A stretch of DNA of 64,000 nt from Lepeophtheirus salmonis (taxonomy: Eukaryota > Arthropoda > Copepoda > Siphonostomatoida > Caligidae). The position numbers and the translations under genes were made by a program. The notes under the pieces were generated by a model. It worked only from the letters and a program-made list of their open reading frames with translations, was not told where the DNA came from and ran no database searches. This document shows positions 48,239-61,076 of the stretch, in pieces. Where the stretch lies: assembly GCF_016086655.4 (NCBI RefSeq), contig NC_052144.2:30783896-30847895 (forward strand), written 5' to 3'. Positions within the stretch are counted from its first letter, which is position 1. Each line of letters starts with the position of its first letter.

Positions 48239-51200
48239 TCTACATAATCAAATAAGGACCACAGTTAGACCTTGAGATGAATGTAATTATGTCATTGAAT
48301 GAGAAAAAACTTATTATTACGTATACATAGGTAAGTGAGATAAAACAAAAAGCTGTGTTATTAAAACGTATTATTTGTGCATTGCCATAATTTATATAAA
48401 TATGTACTATGAACCTAACCTAACCTTACATTTATATACAGTACCAACAATATTATGTACATCACAATGTCAACCTTATTATTATTGTTATTGTCTAAAT
48501 TAAGTCACGTTTAAAATGGTCAAGATATGTTATCCTAAAAAAAGCAAAAAAAAAAAAGCAATGCACATTTAAACCGGTACATATTGTATATTATAGTTAT
48601 CATTGGATAAGATTTGTGCACATTTCCTCTTTTAACCAAATTAATCATATGGACATATTATTAGGTATTGAGCACACCGTTTCCTTTACTGAATCACGTA
48701 ACCTTTCATTCAAAAAGAAACTGGGGAAGAACCCAAAATCAGGCAATTCTTCCCAATTATGGAATTATAATTCAATACTTATGAAAAGTGCTCACACGCT
48801 AACAAGAGCTAATTCTAATTCAACGAATCAGCGTTCAGAACATTGATAAGGAGAAAAAAATAAAAATCAACAGCTGACAACAACATCCATACCTTTTGTG
48901 AATCATAGTGTGAGCCAAATATGTCAACATTTACATAATTGACGTCATATGGAAAAGGAGACACAAATTTGAAAAAATAGTAAAAGGATAGATCATAGAT
49001 AAATAAAGATATAGAGGTGACAAAATATTTTTGACGGCAGTTTGGCATTGTCTGGCAGACCTATTTTTGAATATACAGCACGGTGGAAGAGAGTTCAGCT
49101 CCCATTCATTGTTTTATTTTTACTTCAGCTCAGTTAATAACATTGATTATATGATTTGCCAAAACAATATCTCAAAAGGAAGAAAATATTAACTATATAT
49201 GGGAATGATTAACTCTTTAATACCATGACTGGCTTAGAACTCTTTTGCAGCACTTTTTTTTATCCGTGTCCTTACTTCCGACTAATTAAATGTAACTGTT
49301 GCTATGATATCTCATCCATTCTCAGGATTTATCGAATATCTCATTCATAGTTAGTTCCTCCGTCTCCGGATTTTAATCATGCCCAAAGGATCCGGTGGAG
49401 GCTTTCTGAGGTGATGCACTCCAACTCATCATGATGCAGAATTATGAACTCTTGTTACTTGTTACTTATTTGCTACCGTCATCAACTACGTTGAATCCTC
49501 ATTTCATATGGAAATCATTCAAACTATGTATATTTATATTACATATTATAAATTCCGTCGACATTACAGTCAGCTGAAGTTAGACGTCTATATGAAGAGC
49601 TTGTTATGGTCTAATTACATTTTTATTTAAAATAAATTATTTTAATCTGAATTTATTGAACATGTATAAGTAATTCTTCAATAATTGATATTCATATTCT
49701 AATTTTCGTTCTTAAATTTTTCTAAATACAAACTTAACTTTATTTGTATAAATTCAAACCAATTGTATTATCATTTGTCATAAATTTAGGATTATCAATG
49801 CCTAAATGTAAATATAAAATTAATCTATTGATTTTCTTCATGCGGTGATAATTGATACTAATGTTCTTCTTGAATTAACACACACAAATTCTTAGATAGT
49901 CCAATCCCTTTTAACAGATCCCTCCTTCATTTGAATATAATACCCCTCACTGTAGTCTAGTCCTCTCTTTTCCCAGTTCAAATTCTATTTACGACTCCGA
50001 GACTACACATAGTCCCCATGCCTCAATGTTCTCATGCTATTTTGCCCAAATTGAGTCGGATTCATCATGCTCAGAGTCTTAATCTATGATCAAATCCCTC
50101 GAGTACCACAGCTCTGATATTATCCAACTTGATTGCAAATTATTCATTTAGACTTTCAGATTAAAGATACGTTTTTCACCTTTAATAACTTCAATAGTCT
50201 TAAGCTTTCTAAGTTTACTTCTCGTATCAATATAATATCTGGTATAAATAAGTAAATGTCTTACACAATCCAAAATTGGAATTAGCACATGCTATTTCCT
50301 GTTCTTTAAAGGTATATTGTTATATAAATATCATAAACATAATTGAGTTTTACATTATTTTCTCTAAAATAATTTCCATCACAAATTTATATTAATGATA
50401 CAAAAGTTTTTCGGTTTTTAGACAAAGGATAGTAATTATATAATAAAATAGTAAGGTTGTGTGAATCTGAAAACACTATTATATATACATACAAGAAGAG
50501 AAAGAGAGCCCCAACCACCTATTTGCAAATACATATCCATACTGCTGGCTAAGATTAATGTAAATATCTACTTGATAAATGCGTGGCCAGGATTTTTTCT
50601 AATTTTTAAAAATATAAATCCTTGTTCAATTCAAAGAAACCATTTTTTATGTATTTTTTGAAATCGTTCAAACTTGAAGAATTTTGATTTTTGAAAATCA
50701 ATAATTTTAAATTGTTGGTTATAATATTAAGTTTTTTTTATCTATTTCTAAGTAACTGATACTTTTTTTTTGATCAATGATGATTATAAGAAAATTTATT
50801 ATTTTATCTGTATAATATATATTTTTTATTTTTTGAAAAACACTCGGAGTCATCACCTTTTTTTAGGATGCAATAATTCTGCAATACTGTTAATATGAAA
50901 GTTGAGTTTTTTACGTTTAATGATCAAATGGTTGTACCTATTATTTGATTGTATCCATAATGTTTTTATGGCAAGAAGTTGTCAAATTGAAGATTCCAAA
51001 ACTCATGTATCAAATATAGATGGCCTTATGGGGTTAAGACTTTGACGAACTTTCCACTAAATCTGTTTGTCAGTGGGTTAATCAGGCATACATTTAAAAT
51101 ATTAATATGAAAATGAAATTTTTTTTCTAACCTACTGGCAGTGTTTATAAACGTACAACTCTAGAGTGAGTGATTCGACAATTTTTCACACACATTCAGT

Positions 51201-52232
51201 AATATTTTTGTAGGTCAACGTTCAAAGTAGGGAACCAAGACTTGCCGTAGCATGGAAGTACGATTTTACCTCTGATATTTTTAATTACAAGGTTTCATTA
51301 CACACATAAAGGTGAAACAAAAATATCTATTTTTTGTTTATTTTCCCTTGTCTCTAAGTGTAATAATGATGGAACAACTAAAAGAAGGCAGTGAGTGTGC
51401 GATCTCCTCTGCTTGGTGTCAATCTTGAAAAGGCTGCAGAGATCGTTGGCATCTCCATCTGGTATGCATTCTACATCAAAACGTCCATTAAACATGGGAA
51501 TGATGTAGAAAGCTCCCATAGAACCAAAAAAAAAAAATCTTCTACAGCAACAATATGACTGACTTCTGCCCTGCCTCCATGTGGCACTCTTCAACGACCT
51601 GGACTTTTCAGTTTGGGTTGTATAGTAGAAGAATGTCTGCAGCAAAATGATAAAAAATCCTTGGAGATGCATATTTTTTAAATTGATCTTTTTTTCCATT
51701 GTACGTTAAATATTTTTCTGTAACATAAGTAATTATATTCCTCATCACTATGTATTATAAATAATTAGTTCAGAACAAGATACATTATCAATAAAAACAC
51801 ATTAATCCTACTTTTAATTTGGTGATCGTTATAAGGATAAAATATGAGTTTGAACAATAATTGTCCCGAATTACTATAATCCCATAACTTTCAAAATTTA
51901 GATGACTGAGCGAAAAACTGAAATCAGTTTTGGATTCTGCACTCATAGATAAATTTTATTATTGTGTTTAATTCATTTGTACAATATCTCCCCCCTTAAT
52001 TGTTCCCCTGTGTTATGTATTTAATGTAAATAATAATGTATAAAATGAGGTAACTATTTTTTGTTCTTGGATTGTTATATGATGTGTTCTTTATTGCTTT
52101 TATCTTGTGAAAAATGGAAATAATCTTTATACAACGTCAAATTGTATTTTTTTCTGCCCTATAAAGAGCTTTCCGTAAACCTTGATAGCCTAATAAATAT
52201 AGGACAATATTTTTTAAGCAACAAATCTTATA
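48239..52232. other. AT-rich intergenic DNA, 4 kb, no gene supported
   Basis: Frames of 76 codons (48616-48846, plus) and 133 codons (51298-51699, minus) are present but match nothing I know. Plus-strand NDLDFSVWVV near 51592 faintly recalls a Tc1-like PLDFSVWG motif; too short to call. Confidence 0.35.
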
Positions 52233-52835
52233 TACGAGGGTTGTTTAAAAAGTCCCTCGAAAGTCCGAGAGATGGTACTACTAGGACGTATCGAGGTTAA
52301 GTTTTGTTAGTCGCATCTCTTTGAAGAACAAACACCAAATTTCAGCCAGATTAGTCCATTTTTTTTCTATTTCGCATTGTTTGAATCGAGGAAGTGGAGT
52401 GATTTTCAAAAAAGGGACGAAAAATAATTATGTGTGTTGATTAAACATTACTTTATTAAAAGACAAAACGCCTCAAGAGACTAAAAAGAAGATTGTTAAA
52501 CATTATGGGGACTCTGTTTCTTCCATTAGAACAGTTTATAAGTGGTTTACATTTTTTTGGAGTGACCATATGAGTACAAGTGACGCTGAACGTTCTGGAC
52601 ACCATGTTGAGGTTACTACTCCTGAAATCATTGATCAAATCCATGATATGGTGATGGATGACAAAAGAATGAAGGTGCGTGAGATTGCTAGTGCTGCGAA
52701 AATCTCGAGTTGGAGCCCTATTTCCATTAACTTTGAGACCAAAACTGCTGAGGTGTGAGATGTTGCATTGTCGTGATGGAATGATACATTTGTGGGTCAA
52801 TCGTGGGCGTTTTTCTGGCAGCTAAGTTTTGAAAT
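52233..52835 (+). mobile_element. Rearranged mariner, second copy (truncated)
   Basis: It starts TACGAGGGTTGTTTAAAAAG. The plus strand carries the N-terminal part of a mariner transposase: HYGDSVSSIRTVYKWFTFFW (52502), HMSTSDAERSGHHVEVTTPE (52567) and KRMKVREIASAAKIS (to about 52705). At 52706-52712 the sequence switches to the opposite strand. Read on the minus strand, 52800-52712 gives FHHDNATSHTSAVLVSKLME and IGLQL, the catalytic region. The same switch is found at 6798-6804. The right terminal arm is missing. Confidence 0.8.
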
Positions 52836-52854
52836 TCAAGAAAGTAAAACTAAT

Positions 52855-52930
52855 GATTATTTGTGGAGTTATAAGTACTTGTTGGACTCAAAGTAGAGTA
52901 GATGATCGACATTGGAGTAATGACCTTACT
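52855..52930 (+). repeat. Dispersed repeat, related to 2335-2612
   Basis: TTTGTGGAGTTATAAGTACT, TGTTGGACTCAAAGTAGA and GATCGACATTGGAGTAATGA match the other units at 2460 and 10225. It lies directly after the truncated mariner. Confidence 0.55.
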
Positions 52931-52937
52931 AAATGTG

Positions 52938-53490
52938 CAGTAAAGTTGTGTCTACAGGATTACATTTAGAAAGGGGGCTTGTTTTTGGGTTTTAAAAATT
53001 AAAAATTGGTTTTTAAATATTTGAAAAATTAAAATAAAATATTAAAAAGTTGAAAAAATTAAATTTTTTAGAAGAAAATTTCAAAAATCAAATATAAATT
53101 ATTTACATTTATACAAAAAAAAATTCTATAGCTTTTCTCAAAAGAAAATTTTAATTATTCAGAAATAAATTTTACAAATCTTATTTCAAATATAAAAATT
53201 TTTTAATTTTTTGTTTAAATCCTTAGTTATTCTGTAAACATTTAATTATTTGGAAAAAAAAAATTAATTGAATTTCAATGATAATATTTTTGGAAATTTT
53301 GTTTAAACATCTATAGCTTTTTACAGAATTATAATTTTTTGGATTAAAAATTCAAAAATTATAATTATTTAGTTTTCAAATTTGATAATTGTGATTGTTT
53401 TGAAAATTTTAAGCCTTCTAGTACAAATAAAAAAATCCTCGATTTGGGTGGGCTACAGTCCCTCCAGCCAACCCCTGCGGACATCCCCTG
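52938..53490. repeat. Family A AT-rich element, about 550 bp
   Basis: The left end is eroded (GTCTACAGGATTACA, GGGGGCTTG). The right end GGTGGGCTACAGTCCCTCCA, GCCAACCCCTGCGGACATC is clear. The interior holds the CTATAGCTTTT/CTTAGTTATTC units between A/T runs. Confidence 0.62.
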
Positions 53491-55398
53491 GGAGTGAAGT
53501 TTGTGCTTAATTCTGTCTTAACTGCATGAAGCTACTCTAATAAAACAGCTAATTTGTTTTAGACCCAGATATTCTTTAAATAATCAGGGTTATAGCGGGG
53601 ATATGAAGAGAAGGGAATGAGCGAGTTGATATGGAAAGAAGAAGATAAGAAATAAACATTAAACATGTGAGGAATACCTTACATTGAATGATGAAAAAAG
53701 GGTTCAATCAAATAGCATCCTGCTAGATGTTGTGTTAATGGATAGTTGATGCAAATATTAATACAATTAGTAATTACCGTGTTTAGTCATGTGGTTATAA
53801 TAGTTGTTACCTTTTGAGTATCTGCATAGATATTTTACCCGTTTATTAATAGTAGTTAGGTGCGTATATTTTTATGTAATCATATACCATATATGTTCCC
53901 TCTAACTTTTTTTAATATATAACGGTATAAGCCGTGTATTTTGTATTTAAATTGGTAATGTTCAAAAAGAATAATTCAATTACTTTCACTACTCTTTGTG
54001 ATTGAATGTTGGATTGAGCTTATTTTTTATTTAAAAAGTCTTTAGTCGTCTGGATTACCAGATAATGTTCGATTTCTTTTTTTCCCATGTCGGTAGTAAA
54101 TATTATGTCATGTAAAAATATATTAACATTTAAAGATTTGACATAACTATTTAGTTATATATTAATGTTCTTAGCTTGTTGATGTGTTATGGTTTTTGAA
54201 AACCCTGAAGAAGGTATTCAAATACGAATTTGAAGGCAAAATAATGGAGCCGTACATAGGTAGTATATAAACTTTTAAAATAATTCAACAAATTGAATTA
54301 ACATATTTTTCTCGGTATTTCTTTCATTTTGCTATTTTTATAATGCATGAATTAGGATAAAATCATAATTAGTAACCTATAAATCAATTTTTCTTATATA
54401 AAATAGTTCTGTCAATTCCATGGAAACTGAATAATATAAAATAACTGAAGTTATCTTAATTATTTATAGATTGCTTGTTATGTATGTCTTAGCACCTTTA
54501 AGCCTGTAAAGTGAGGACAAAGCTTAAATATATTATTAAAATTTTGAATTTGGCTTTTAGCCACTAGAACTATGATGTGGTACTATCTGTACTTTAGAAA
54601 TAAATACATTCACTTTACCACTTTACACTTTTACTTTATTGCAACAAAATACTACTACTCTTTAAATGATAATATTATTTAATATAAAAGAGAGCTGTAT
54701 GTTACTGACAAAGAGGACACTGTAAAAATACTTTTCAGCATGTGTCATTTAAAAAAAAAACTAGTTTATAACAACAAGCTACTTACTTGGAAATAATATT
54801 TTTTTTACTTTGTTCATGACAATTTGTTGAACTTTATTGAACCACTTATTTTTAAACGAAAGCTCATACAAAATACACTAACTTTTTTATTTAATGTATC
54901 CTCCTTTGACCTCAATAACTAGGTGTGTTAACAATATAAAAGGGTCTTCAAATATTTTTCCTTTTCGAAGGAGAGGGAAGTTTTTATATAAATTTCAAGA
55001 TTGAAGTTAAATAATAACAATTTAAAAAAATTTCTAATGTTTACGAAAATTACGTGGCTTACAAATAAAAACCATTTAAAAAAAAGATCCCTCTAATGTA
55101 CAGGTAGAGCAAGGAAAAACCTCCAGGTTGATTACCTAAACTTTTAAGATTTATTACTTTTTATTTAATTGATATTTCACAATTCAATTTAAAAGACAGA
55201 TACATGGATATGTTTTAAATAGTGGGTGGCAATTAAAGATTGTTGGGTTCCAATTTCCTACTCTTTTTTGTTTACTGATTGATCCGTTCTTGTTAATCCA
55301 AAATGATCAAAAGACATTGTTGTTGTAGTACTGTTTACATTAAATTCACGTCAAAAAATTATTTGAAAAAGTGATAATTTCCTCCCATATTTACCTTC
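53491..55398. other. AT-rich intergenic DNA
   Basis: Nothing recognised. Confidence 0.35.
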
Positions 55399-55920
55399 TT
55401 CTATAGCTATTTCTCCACGTTTGGAGGGCAGGGGGGCTGCTGTGGCTAAGATACTTGGCGGATCGACCCAACAAGCTGCTGCTGCTGCACCTCGGGCAAG
55501 TTTAAGGTCTGTTCAGAGGTGGTGGGCAGCTCACAAGCGAGGAGAGAGTCAAGAAAACTAGCCAATTCCAGGTCGTCCCCCTTCAATCTCCCCAATTCCC
55601 AAGCAAGTATCTCATAGAATCTTTAGAAAATACACCAATCCATGCAAAAATTGTCGGCTAGGCTAACTGCAAAGGGTTAAAAGGTGTCTAAAGAGACTGA
55701 GAACATACATAAAGAAATATGTTGGTGCGATGGCTTAGAAGCAGGCTTCCGAACCCCTTTGGACATACCAAATGAAGAAAAAGAGGATTGCATTTGCCAA
55801 GGACACAAGGTACTTTCTTTACATGCTTTATTGTCATTGAAATATACTTCTTTTTCCAATCCGACAATCTTTTATTGGCACCCTTTAAAGTATATGCTTA
55901 AAAAAAGAAGATTGAGATAA
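55399..55920 (+). pseudogene. IS630/Tc1-type transposase N-terminal region
   Basis: The frame reads ISPRLEGRGAAVAKILGGST then QQAAAAAPRASLRSVQRWWA, AHKRGESQEN, a stop, and PIPGRPPSISPIPKQ (55410-55600). This is the helix-turn-helix and GRPP..S hinge of Tc1-type transposases. KVSKETENIHKEI at 55680 fits the second helix-turn-helix (VS..T....L). The 55684-55920 frame may be the following segment, which is inference. The catalytic core is missing. Confidence 0.6.
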
Positions 55921-55983
55921 TATTAGTCTATATATTTCTATCATTATTTAAATTATTTTATTACTATTATTTGACAAAATCTC

Positions 55984-56214
55984 GTGAAGTTGACATTCAC
56001 CATCTATGCGGTATTGTATCCCAAAAAATCATACTACATATATAATAAAAGAAACGGAGGAAATAAAGTCATAGTTTCCGTCGAAAAATTCAAATTACTT
56101 CGAATAAATTCAGGAAATATTGGTGGAGAGGCTCCTTTTCACTCTAGAAATGTAAGAAACCCATCTCCTTTGTTATAAAAATCTTTTTAATTAGTTTTAA
56201 ATGAGTATTTTGCA
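55984..56214. other. Unassigned stretch between transposase fragments
   Basis: A 64-codon plus frame (55984-56178) is open but not recognised. Confidence 0.25.
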
Positions 56215-56455
56215 CTGTATTTTGACACTTTTGGCTCCCTACATCACTGATGCCAATCCTCTCGACTACATCTTTTGGATGTTAGTCAAGGAGAAGGCCT
56301 GCAATGTACGCCACCGAAACACCAAGCCCCTCAAAGTTACCGTCAGCCAGCACTGGGACCCTATGATACTAGGATATATCCACAACGTGTGTTAGGACTT
56401 TTGCCGCTGCCTGGAAGCCATCATTGCCGCTAAGGGCGTCTACATTAATTGTTAA
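56215..56455 (+). pseudogene. Tc1/mariner-like transposase C-terminal fragment
   Basis: The frame reads DANPLDYIFWMLVKEKACNV then RHRNTKPLKVTVSQHWDPM, YIHNVC, a stop, then DFCRCLEAIIAAKGVYINC. The family pattern is D.NPLDy..W...k.Ka...rh.n...Lk..v...w..m...yi..vc..fr.RleaiIaakGgyi, so this is the last 75 or so residues with one TAG in frame. It probably belongs with the family at 12061-12400, not with the N-terminal piece at 55399. Confidence 0.75.
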
Positions 56456-57659
56456 GAGAGCTCAGACACACATCTATGTAAAGTATTCATTTTGTTGAAA
56501 TTCTGTTGTATATTTATAAATTATATCTTGTTGAATTTTATAATTCAAAGTGTTCAGATTTTAATGGAGCATTTGGTAACTTACCTATTAATAATAATCG
56601 GCGTACAAGGGTGCTATACACGCTGTTTATGCCCTGCAACTTACTGTTAATGGGTGCTTATTGGGGTAGATATTCTTTTGACTTTGTCAACAGGCTTGAT
56701 CTGGATATACGACAAAAAACAAACAAACAAGCGTATTGGACTGTAGGGAGACCTGATTGTTTTTGACAAAAAGGTATACTCTCATAAAGTTACTTCTGGA
56801 TGGATTTGGATGTCTAAGTGAGGGCCCTGGGCTGCTGCAGAACGTAACCTATATTTGGACAATTGGATTAATCCATGGTTGGAATGTTGATCTTAATTTT
56901 TCCTCCTACTATTAAAATTAAGGAGAACCTTATAGGAGACATGACATGCCGTTGGACACACAAATCTGTATGAAATCATTCTGGAAACATCTGGTATGTA
57001 ATATAATCAAAACTTCATAATTCACGGTCAGTACCATGTATTCGTTCATAAGAGAGCCATAATATTATGTAACAGTATCCGTATACATTTCAAACTTTAG
57101 AAAGAAAAGAAATTAACTTTTGTTTATTTGTTTTCGAATACTACTTCCTTGTTAAGACAATAAACTCTGAAAAAAATATTAACATAAACTTCTTTTTCTT
57201 TCTTATTGTTGGATACAAACTTCAAAAACAATTTTTCTTACTAGGCTCTATGTAAAATTCATTAGAGAACCCCTCTTGAATAAATAACATGGGCAACTTA
57301 GATTAAAATAATAGTTCTTTAAAAAAATTGGCCGCAATAATAAATTATGTTGTAGAGAAGAATATGAAATAAGTCGTAATTTGTTCATTTCAAATTTTAT
57401 TAATATTATACTTTGACAGTTTAAACTAAAGTGCAAATATGTATTAATTATGCTGATAAGATTAGATTTAAAAGACACAATTTATTACAAATGTTAAATT
57501 TGGATGAATTTATTAAATAATGCATAGTTATTTAAATGCTCCTTCCATTAGTTAGATAGATTTGGAATGATTAGGTATAGGTAAACATTAATATATTACA
57601 ATTACTGCATATGACCTAGGAATTGTCTTAAGAAGTCCATATGTATAATTTATATTTTC
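56456..57659. other. AT-rich intergenic DNA
   Basis: An 86-codon plus frame (56506-56766) is present but not recognised. Confidence 0.35.
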
Positions 57660-57722
57660 TTCTCTAGGCGCGACTGAGTATCGAACCCACGCACATTAAA
57701 TTTGAGAGAATTATTTATCCCT
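57660..57722 (-). repeat. SINE-like tRNA-related repeat, copy 3
   Basis: On the minus strand GGGATAAATAATTCTCTCAA, then GTGCGTGGGTTCGATACTCA and GTCGCGCCTAGAGAAGA. The B-box-like GGTTCGATAC matches the copy at 28755-28800; the flanks match the copy at 11483-11548. Confidence 0.55.
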
Positions 57723-58243
57723 AGATTTTAATGGCACAATTTAATACAAATATCGAGTTTTGAGGATTTTTTTGAATAAGGTATTGTTTTAACTCTTAAA
57801 ATACCCACTGATTTATATTTAAAAAAAAATCAAAACTAACATGGTAATCTTGAAAATTTAAAGAATGTTCGGAAGAAGAGAGATCCCCATTAGCTAATCT
57901 GTTTTTTACGTTTGATTAGATTAGCTATAAGTAGATGTTAAAGAAGTGTTAATAATATGTGTTAATAAACACATATCCCAATTTGCATCTAGTATAAAAA
58001 GGGTATCCCCTCTATTAAAGTCTGAACCTATCATATCCTCAGTAATAATCCCTGTTGATCACGTACACAGGCACACGAAATAAAAATTATAAAAAGCTTT
58101 GAGAAAAAAGAAGAAGAAAAAACACAAAACAATCTTCAGATGGCAAATAACAAATGTTCCGCATTTGTTTAAAGTCATGTTGAGGTGATATTATCGTAAA
58201 TTTAATTCAAAAATGATAAAAAAAACCCGCACAATACATAGTT
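57723..58243. other. AT-rich intergenic DNA
   Basis: Nothing recognised. Confidence 0.35.
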
Positions 58244-58555
58244 TCAATTAAAGGTCGATTTGTTCTTGGCCCGCAGTCCTAACCTTCTTTTGCTAAGCCC
58301 GAAAAGTCTATGGCCCAACTTTCCAGCCTGACATTTATTACTAATGTAAAATAGTTCCTCCACATCTAATCGAGGTTTCATTTTCGATTTCATAACCTCC
58401 CAATGATGAAATTTTTTTTGTTGTACAAGAATATATTGAAATGTTTTTATGTCATAGATGCTCATATATTTACCCGAAATCTGACGCCTCGTAGCCCAAC
58501 TTAACCTCGAGTTCGATGTTTTTTTGATCAATCCACCTCTAGTTTCAATATTCAA
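58244..58555 (-). other. Unrecognised 103-codon open frame
   Basis: Open from ATG at 58555 to the stop at 58244. It is rich in Lys/Arg (predicted basic), with W and C residues, and less AT-rich than its surroundings. It contains SWATRRQISGKYMSIYDIKT and CQAGKLGHRLFGLSKRRLGL. No family recognised. It could be an exon, an old transposable-element frame or chance. Confidence 0.25.
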
Positions 58556-59748
58556 AAGGTTTGTAATTTAAATATATGTGTTTAGAAAATAAATGGAATT
58601 GCTAAATAAAATTGCATAAAAATGTATATATGTGCAAATATCGATTTACTTTATTTGCAATTTAATTTAACTCAAGTAGCTAGAGCTGTTGTCCGCACTG
58701 ATGAGGGTTACTTTCCAAAAATAAATAATAAAATATTTTGGAAATTGAAATAATAAAATCTAAATATAAAGTTCAAATTTTTTATCCACAATGACGCGTT
58801 TTGTGGCATTTCTTCTTAAAAATTGAGAAAATTGACGTTGAATGATAAAAAGAGAAAAAAAATTAATAAAATTAAATTAGGATATCAAATATTCAGAAAA
58901 TGAGAAATATTTCAGTTAAACATCAAAGTTTTTGTATTTAAATGTAAACGAATCTTCAGACAAATTTCTACAAACTTTATATTATCTATGAATCTAATAT
59001 TCCATAAGAAATCCATTTTTTTTGCACCTAAAAAACTAAACAAAACGTAAGTGATATTTTCTCCGATTTCTTTTTTTGTCCATTACTTTTTCGATTAAGA
59101 ATAAATTTAGAAAACGCCCTCATTCGTATAGTTATTTTTGAGATACCAGTCACTTTTTAATTTTTAACTCACCCATATCTGGTCTCCCTGATTTAAAAAA
59201 AAACAAAACAAGCCAAATATTTTTTATGTTTTGGGTGTAGAAGAAGCTTCTCTTATATGACTCCCCCGAATATTGGTATCCCTGTCTTAGTCTGATCAGG
59301 TTCAAAAGTAGCATCCCAGCAAAGTTTCATCCTCCTATGGACAACGCTTTCTACTCCCATAAATGACAAAAAATATATGTAATATACGAGTATATATACA
59401 GATGATGCTCATATTTGACAGGTATTTCAATCACAAAAGAATATTTTTTATTGTAAAACAGATGAGATATAAAGTTGAAAAAATGGTTAATCTATTTATT
59501 TGATGTGATTGTGATAATAATTAATAAAAAAGTTATTGTAATTCCACAGATTGTAACAAATTTTCGATATAGCTTTAGGATATTTTTATTTCCCTTAATT
59601 AAATATGGATATATTACTTATTTAATTATCAAACCTTGTGGCTATTGTCTCAAATAATCTAGATTTGTATTTATATACTTTTTGAACTTTTACAAGCAAA
59701 TTATATTTCATTCTTTTATAATATTATATAAATATATGTTTTTTCCTC
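58556..59748. other. AT-rich intergenic DNA
   Basis: Nothing recognised. Confidence 0.35.
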
Positions 59749-59836
59749 AGGATGAATTTGTCTTAAGTTGAACTTTCCTTGTGATGAACTTGCTTTGGGA
59801 CAAAACTGTCCTGGGATGAACTAGCCTTAGGATAAA
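59749..59836 (+). repeat. Degenerate minisatellite, unit about 16-17 bp
   Basis: About five consecutive units approximate GATGAACTTGCCTTGG: AGGATGAATTTGTCTTA, AGTTGAACTTTCCTTG, TGATGAACTTGCTTTGG, GACAAAACTGTCCTGG, GATGAACTAGCCTTAGG. Confidence 0.7.
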
Positions 59837-61076
59837 AAGAGGGTGGTCCAGAAAGACAAAAGTACAGTCAACTTTCCTATATCCCATTGAATTAATTGTA
59901 AACACTCTTGAATATATTAACTCCTCCTGTAAATTTGTCATGGAAGACTATAATTGACCAAAATTTGTCTATTAAAAAATACATTAATTTTTCCTTTTTT
60001 ATATTTTTGCCCAAGATTGTTTTTGTGTTAACTAAAATTATATGTATATACTTTAAAATGGAAATTATTTAGAAAAAAACACATAAACGTAAATCAAAAT
60101 AAATCGTTATTTTAAAAATAAGTCAATTATTCTACAAAAAAGGGAACATTACTGCAATTTATAGACATTGACATATATACTCCTATATTTATATATATAT
60201 ATATATCGTAATACCCTCAATATTTTAAACATTATTTATATATCCTGGCAAAAACGGTCAGTGAAAGCAAGACAAAATGAATAAGAAAAACTTCTGAATT
60301 TTTATTTATTAAACAAAACTATCACATATTAAATTAACTATAAATAACTTTAGAGGCAGAAAAGGAAGAAAGTTGGAAGAAATAAGTTTCCCCCATGTTT
60401 TTTAATTTATTTTATGTTGTGAAAACATAACTTCTTTATTTCTTACTTCATTTTTAGGATTTCTTTCTTATCCGTTTTGTACATATTATTATCCTTTAGT
60501 TCTAATAAAATATTCCAAAAAGTACATATTAGTGATGTCACTGATCATGGATTTGAACTGGTTCGTGAATATAATCTAAGAGAAGCAGGTTAACTGCAAA
60601 CCATATCTCAAAATACACAAAATAACTGGTTTGTGAATCAGGCATTTTTACCAATCAATTAAAAAGACTGAAGCATCATCATTCATCTAATGAATGTTCT
60701 CTCTTTCCTTCAGACATAAAGAAACTAGCTCAAACACATTCTATCCAGTAGTTAACTATGGTATTTTTTGCCGAACTAAATAAAATATAGCATTAAGATC
60801 CTAATAATTAGGGAAAAATAATAAATTGAGGAAGATTTTTGAGCCTTATCTGAAGATTTTGCCCCAGTGCATCGCTTAATTCCTCTATAAAAATAGGGAC
60901 AGTGTTGTATATTATTAATATATAATTTCCGTATAAATAACTATATAAAAATCTATATTATATTCGGTAAAATTATGTTCGATAAGATATATTGTCAGGT
61001 AATTAGAGAATGCTAAACACCTCATTACTTTGTGCAGTTTGTAGTAATTAAAAAGCATATATAAGCATTGTGATAC
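59837..61076. other. AT-rich intergenic DNA
   Basis: A (TA)n run lies near 60188-60206. Nothing else recognised. Confidence 0.35.

Noticed and set aside
48413..48430. AACCTAACCTAACC resembling the arthropod telomere unit
   Set aside because: Fewer than three units; a chance or trivial interstitial match.
51298..51699. 133-codon minus-strand open frame, and a faint Tc1-like DFSVW motif on the plus strand
   Set aside because: No family recognised for the long frame, and the opposite-strand motif is too short and isolated to call.
52456..52800. 114-codon minus-strand open frame
   Set aside because: It spans the mariner inversion but is out of phase with the catalytic-region frame that gives FHHDN on the same strand.
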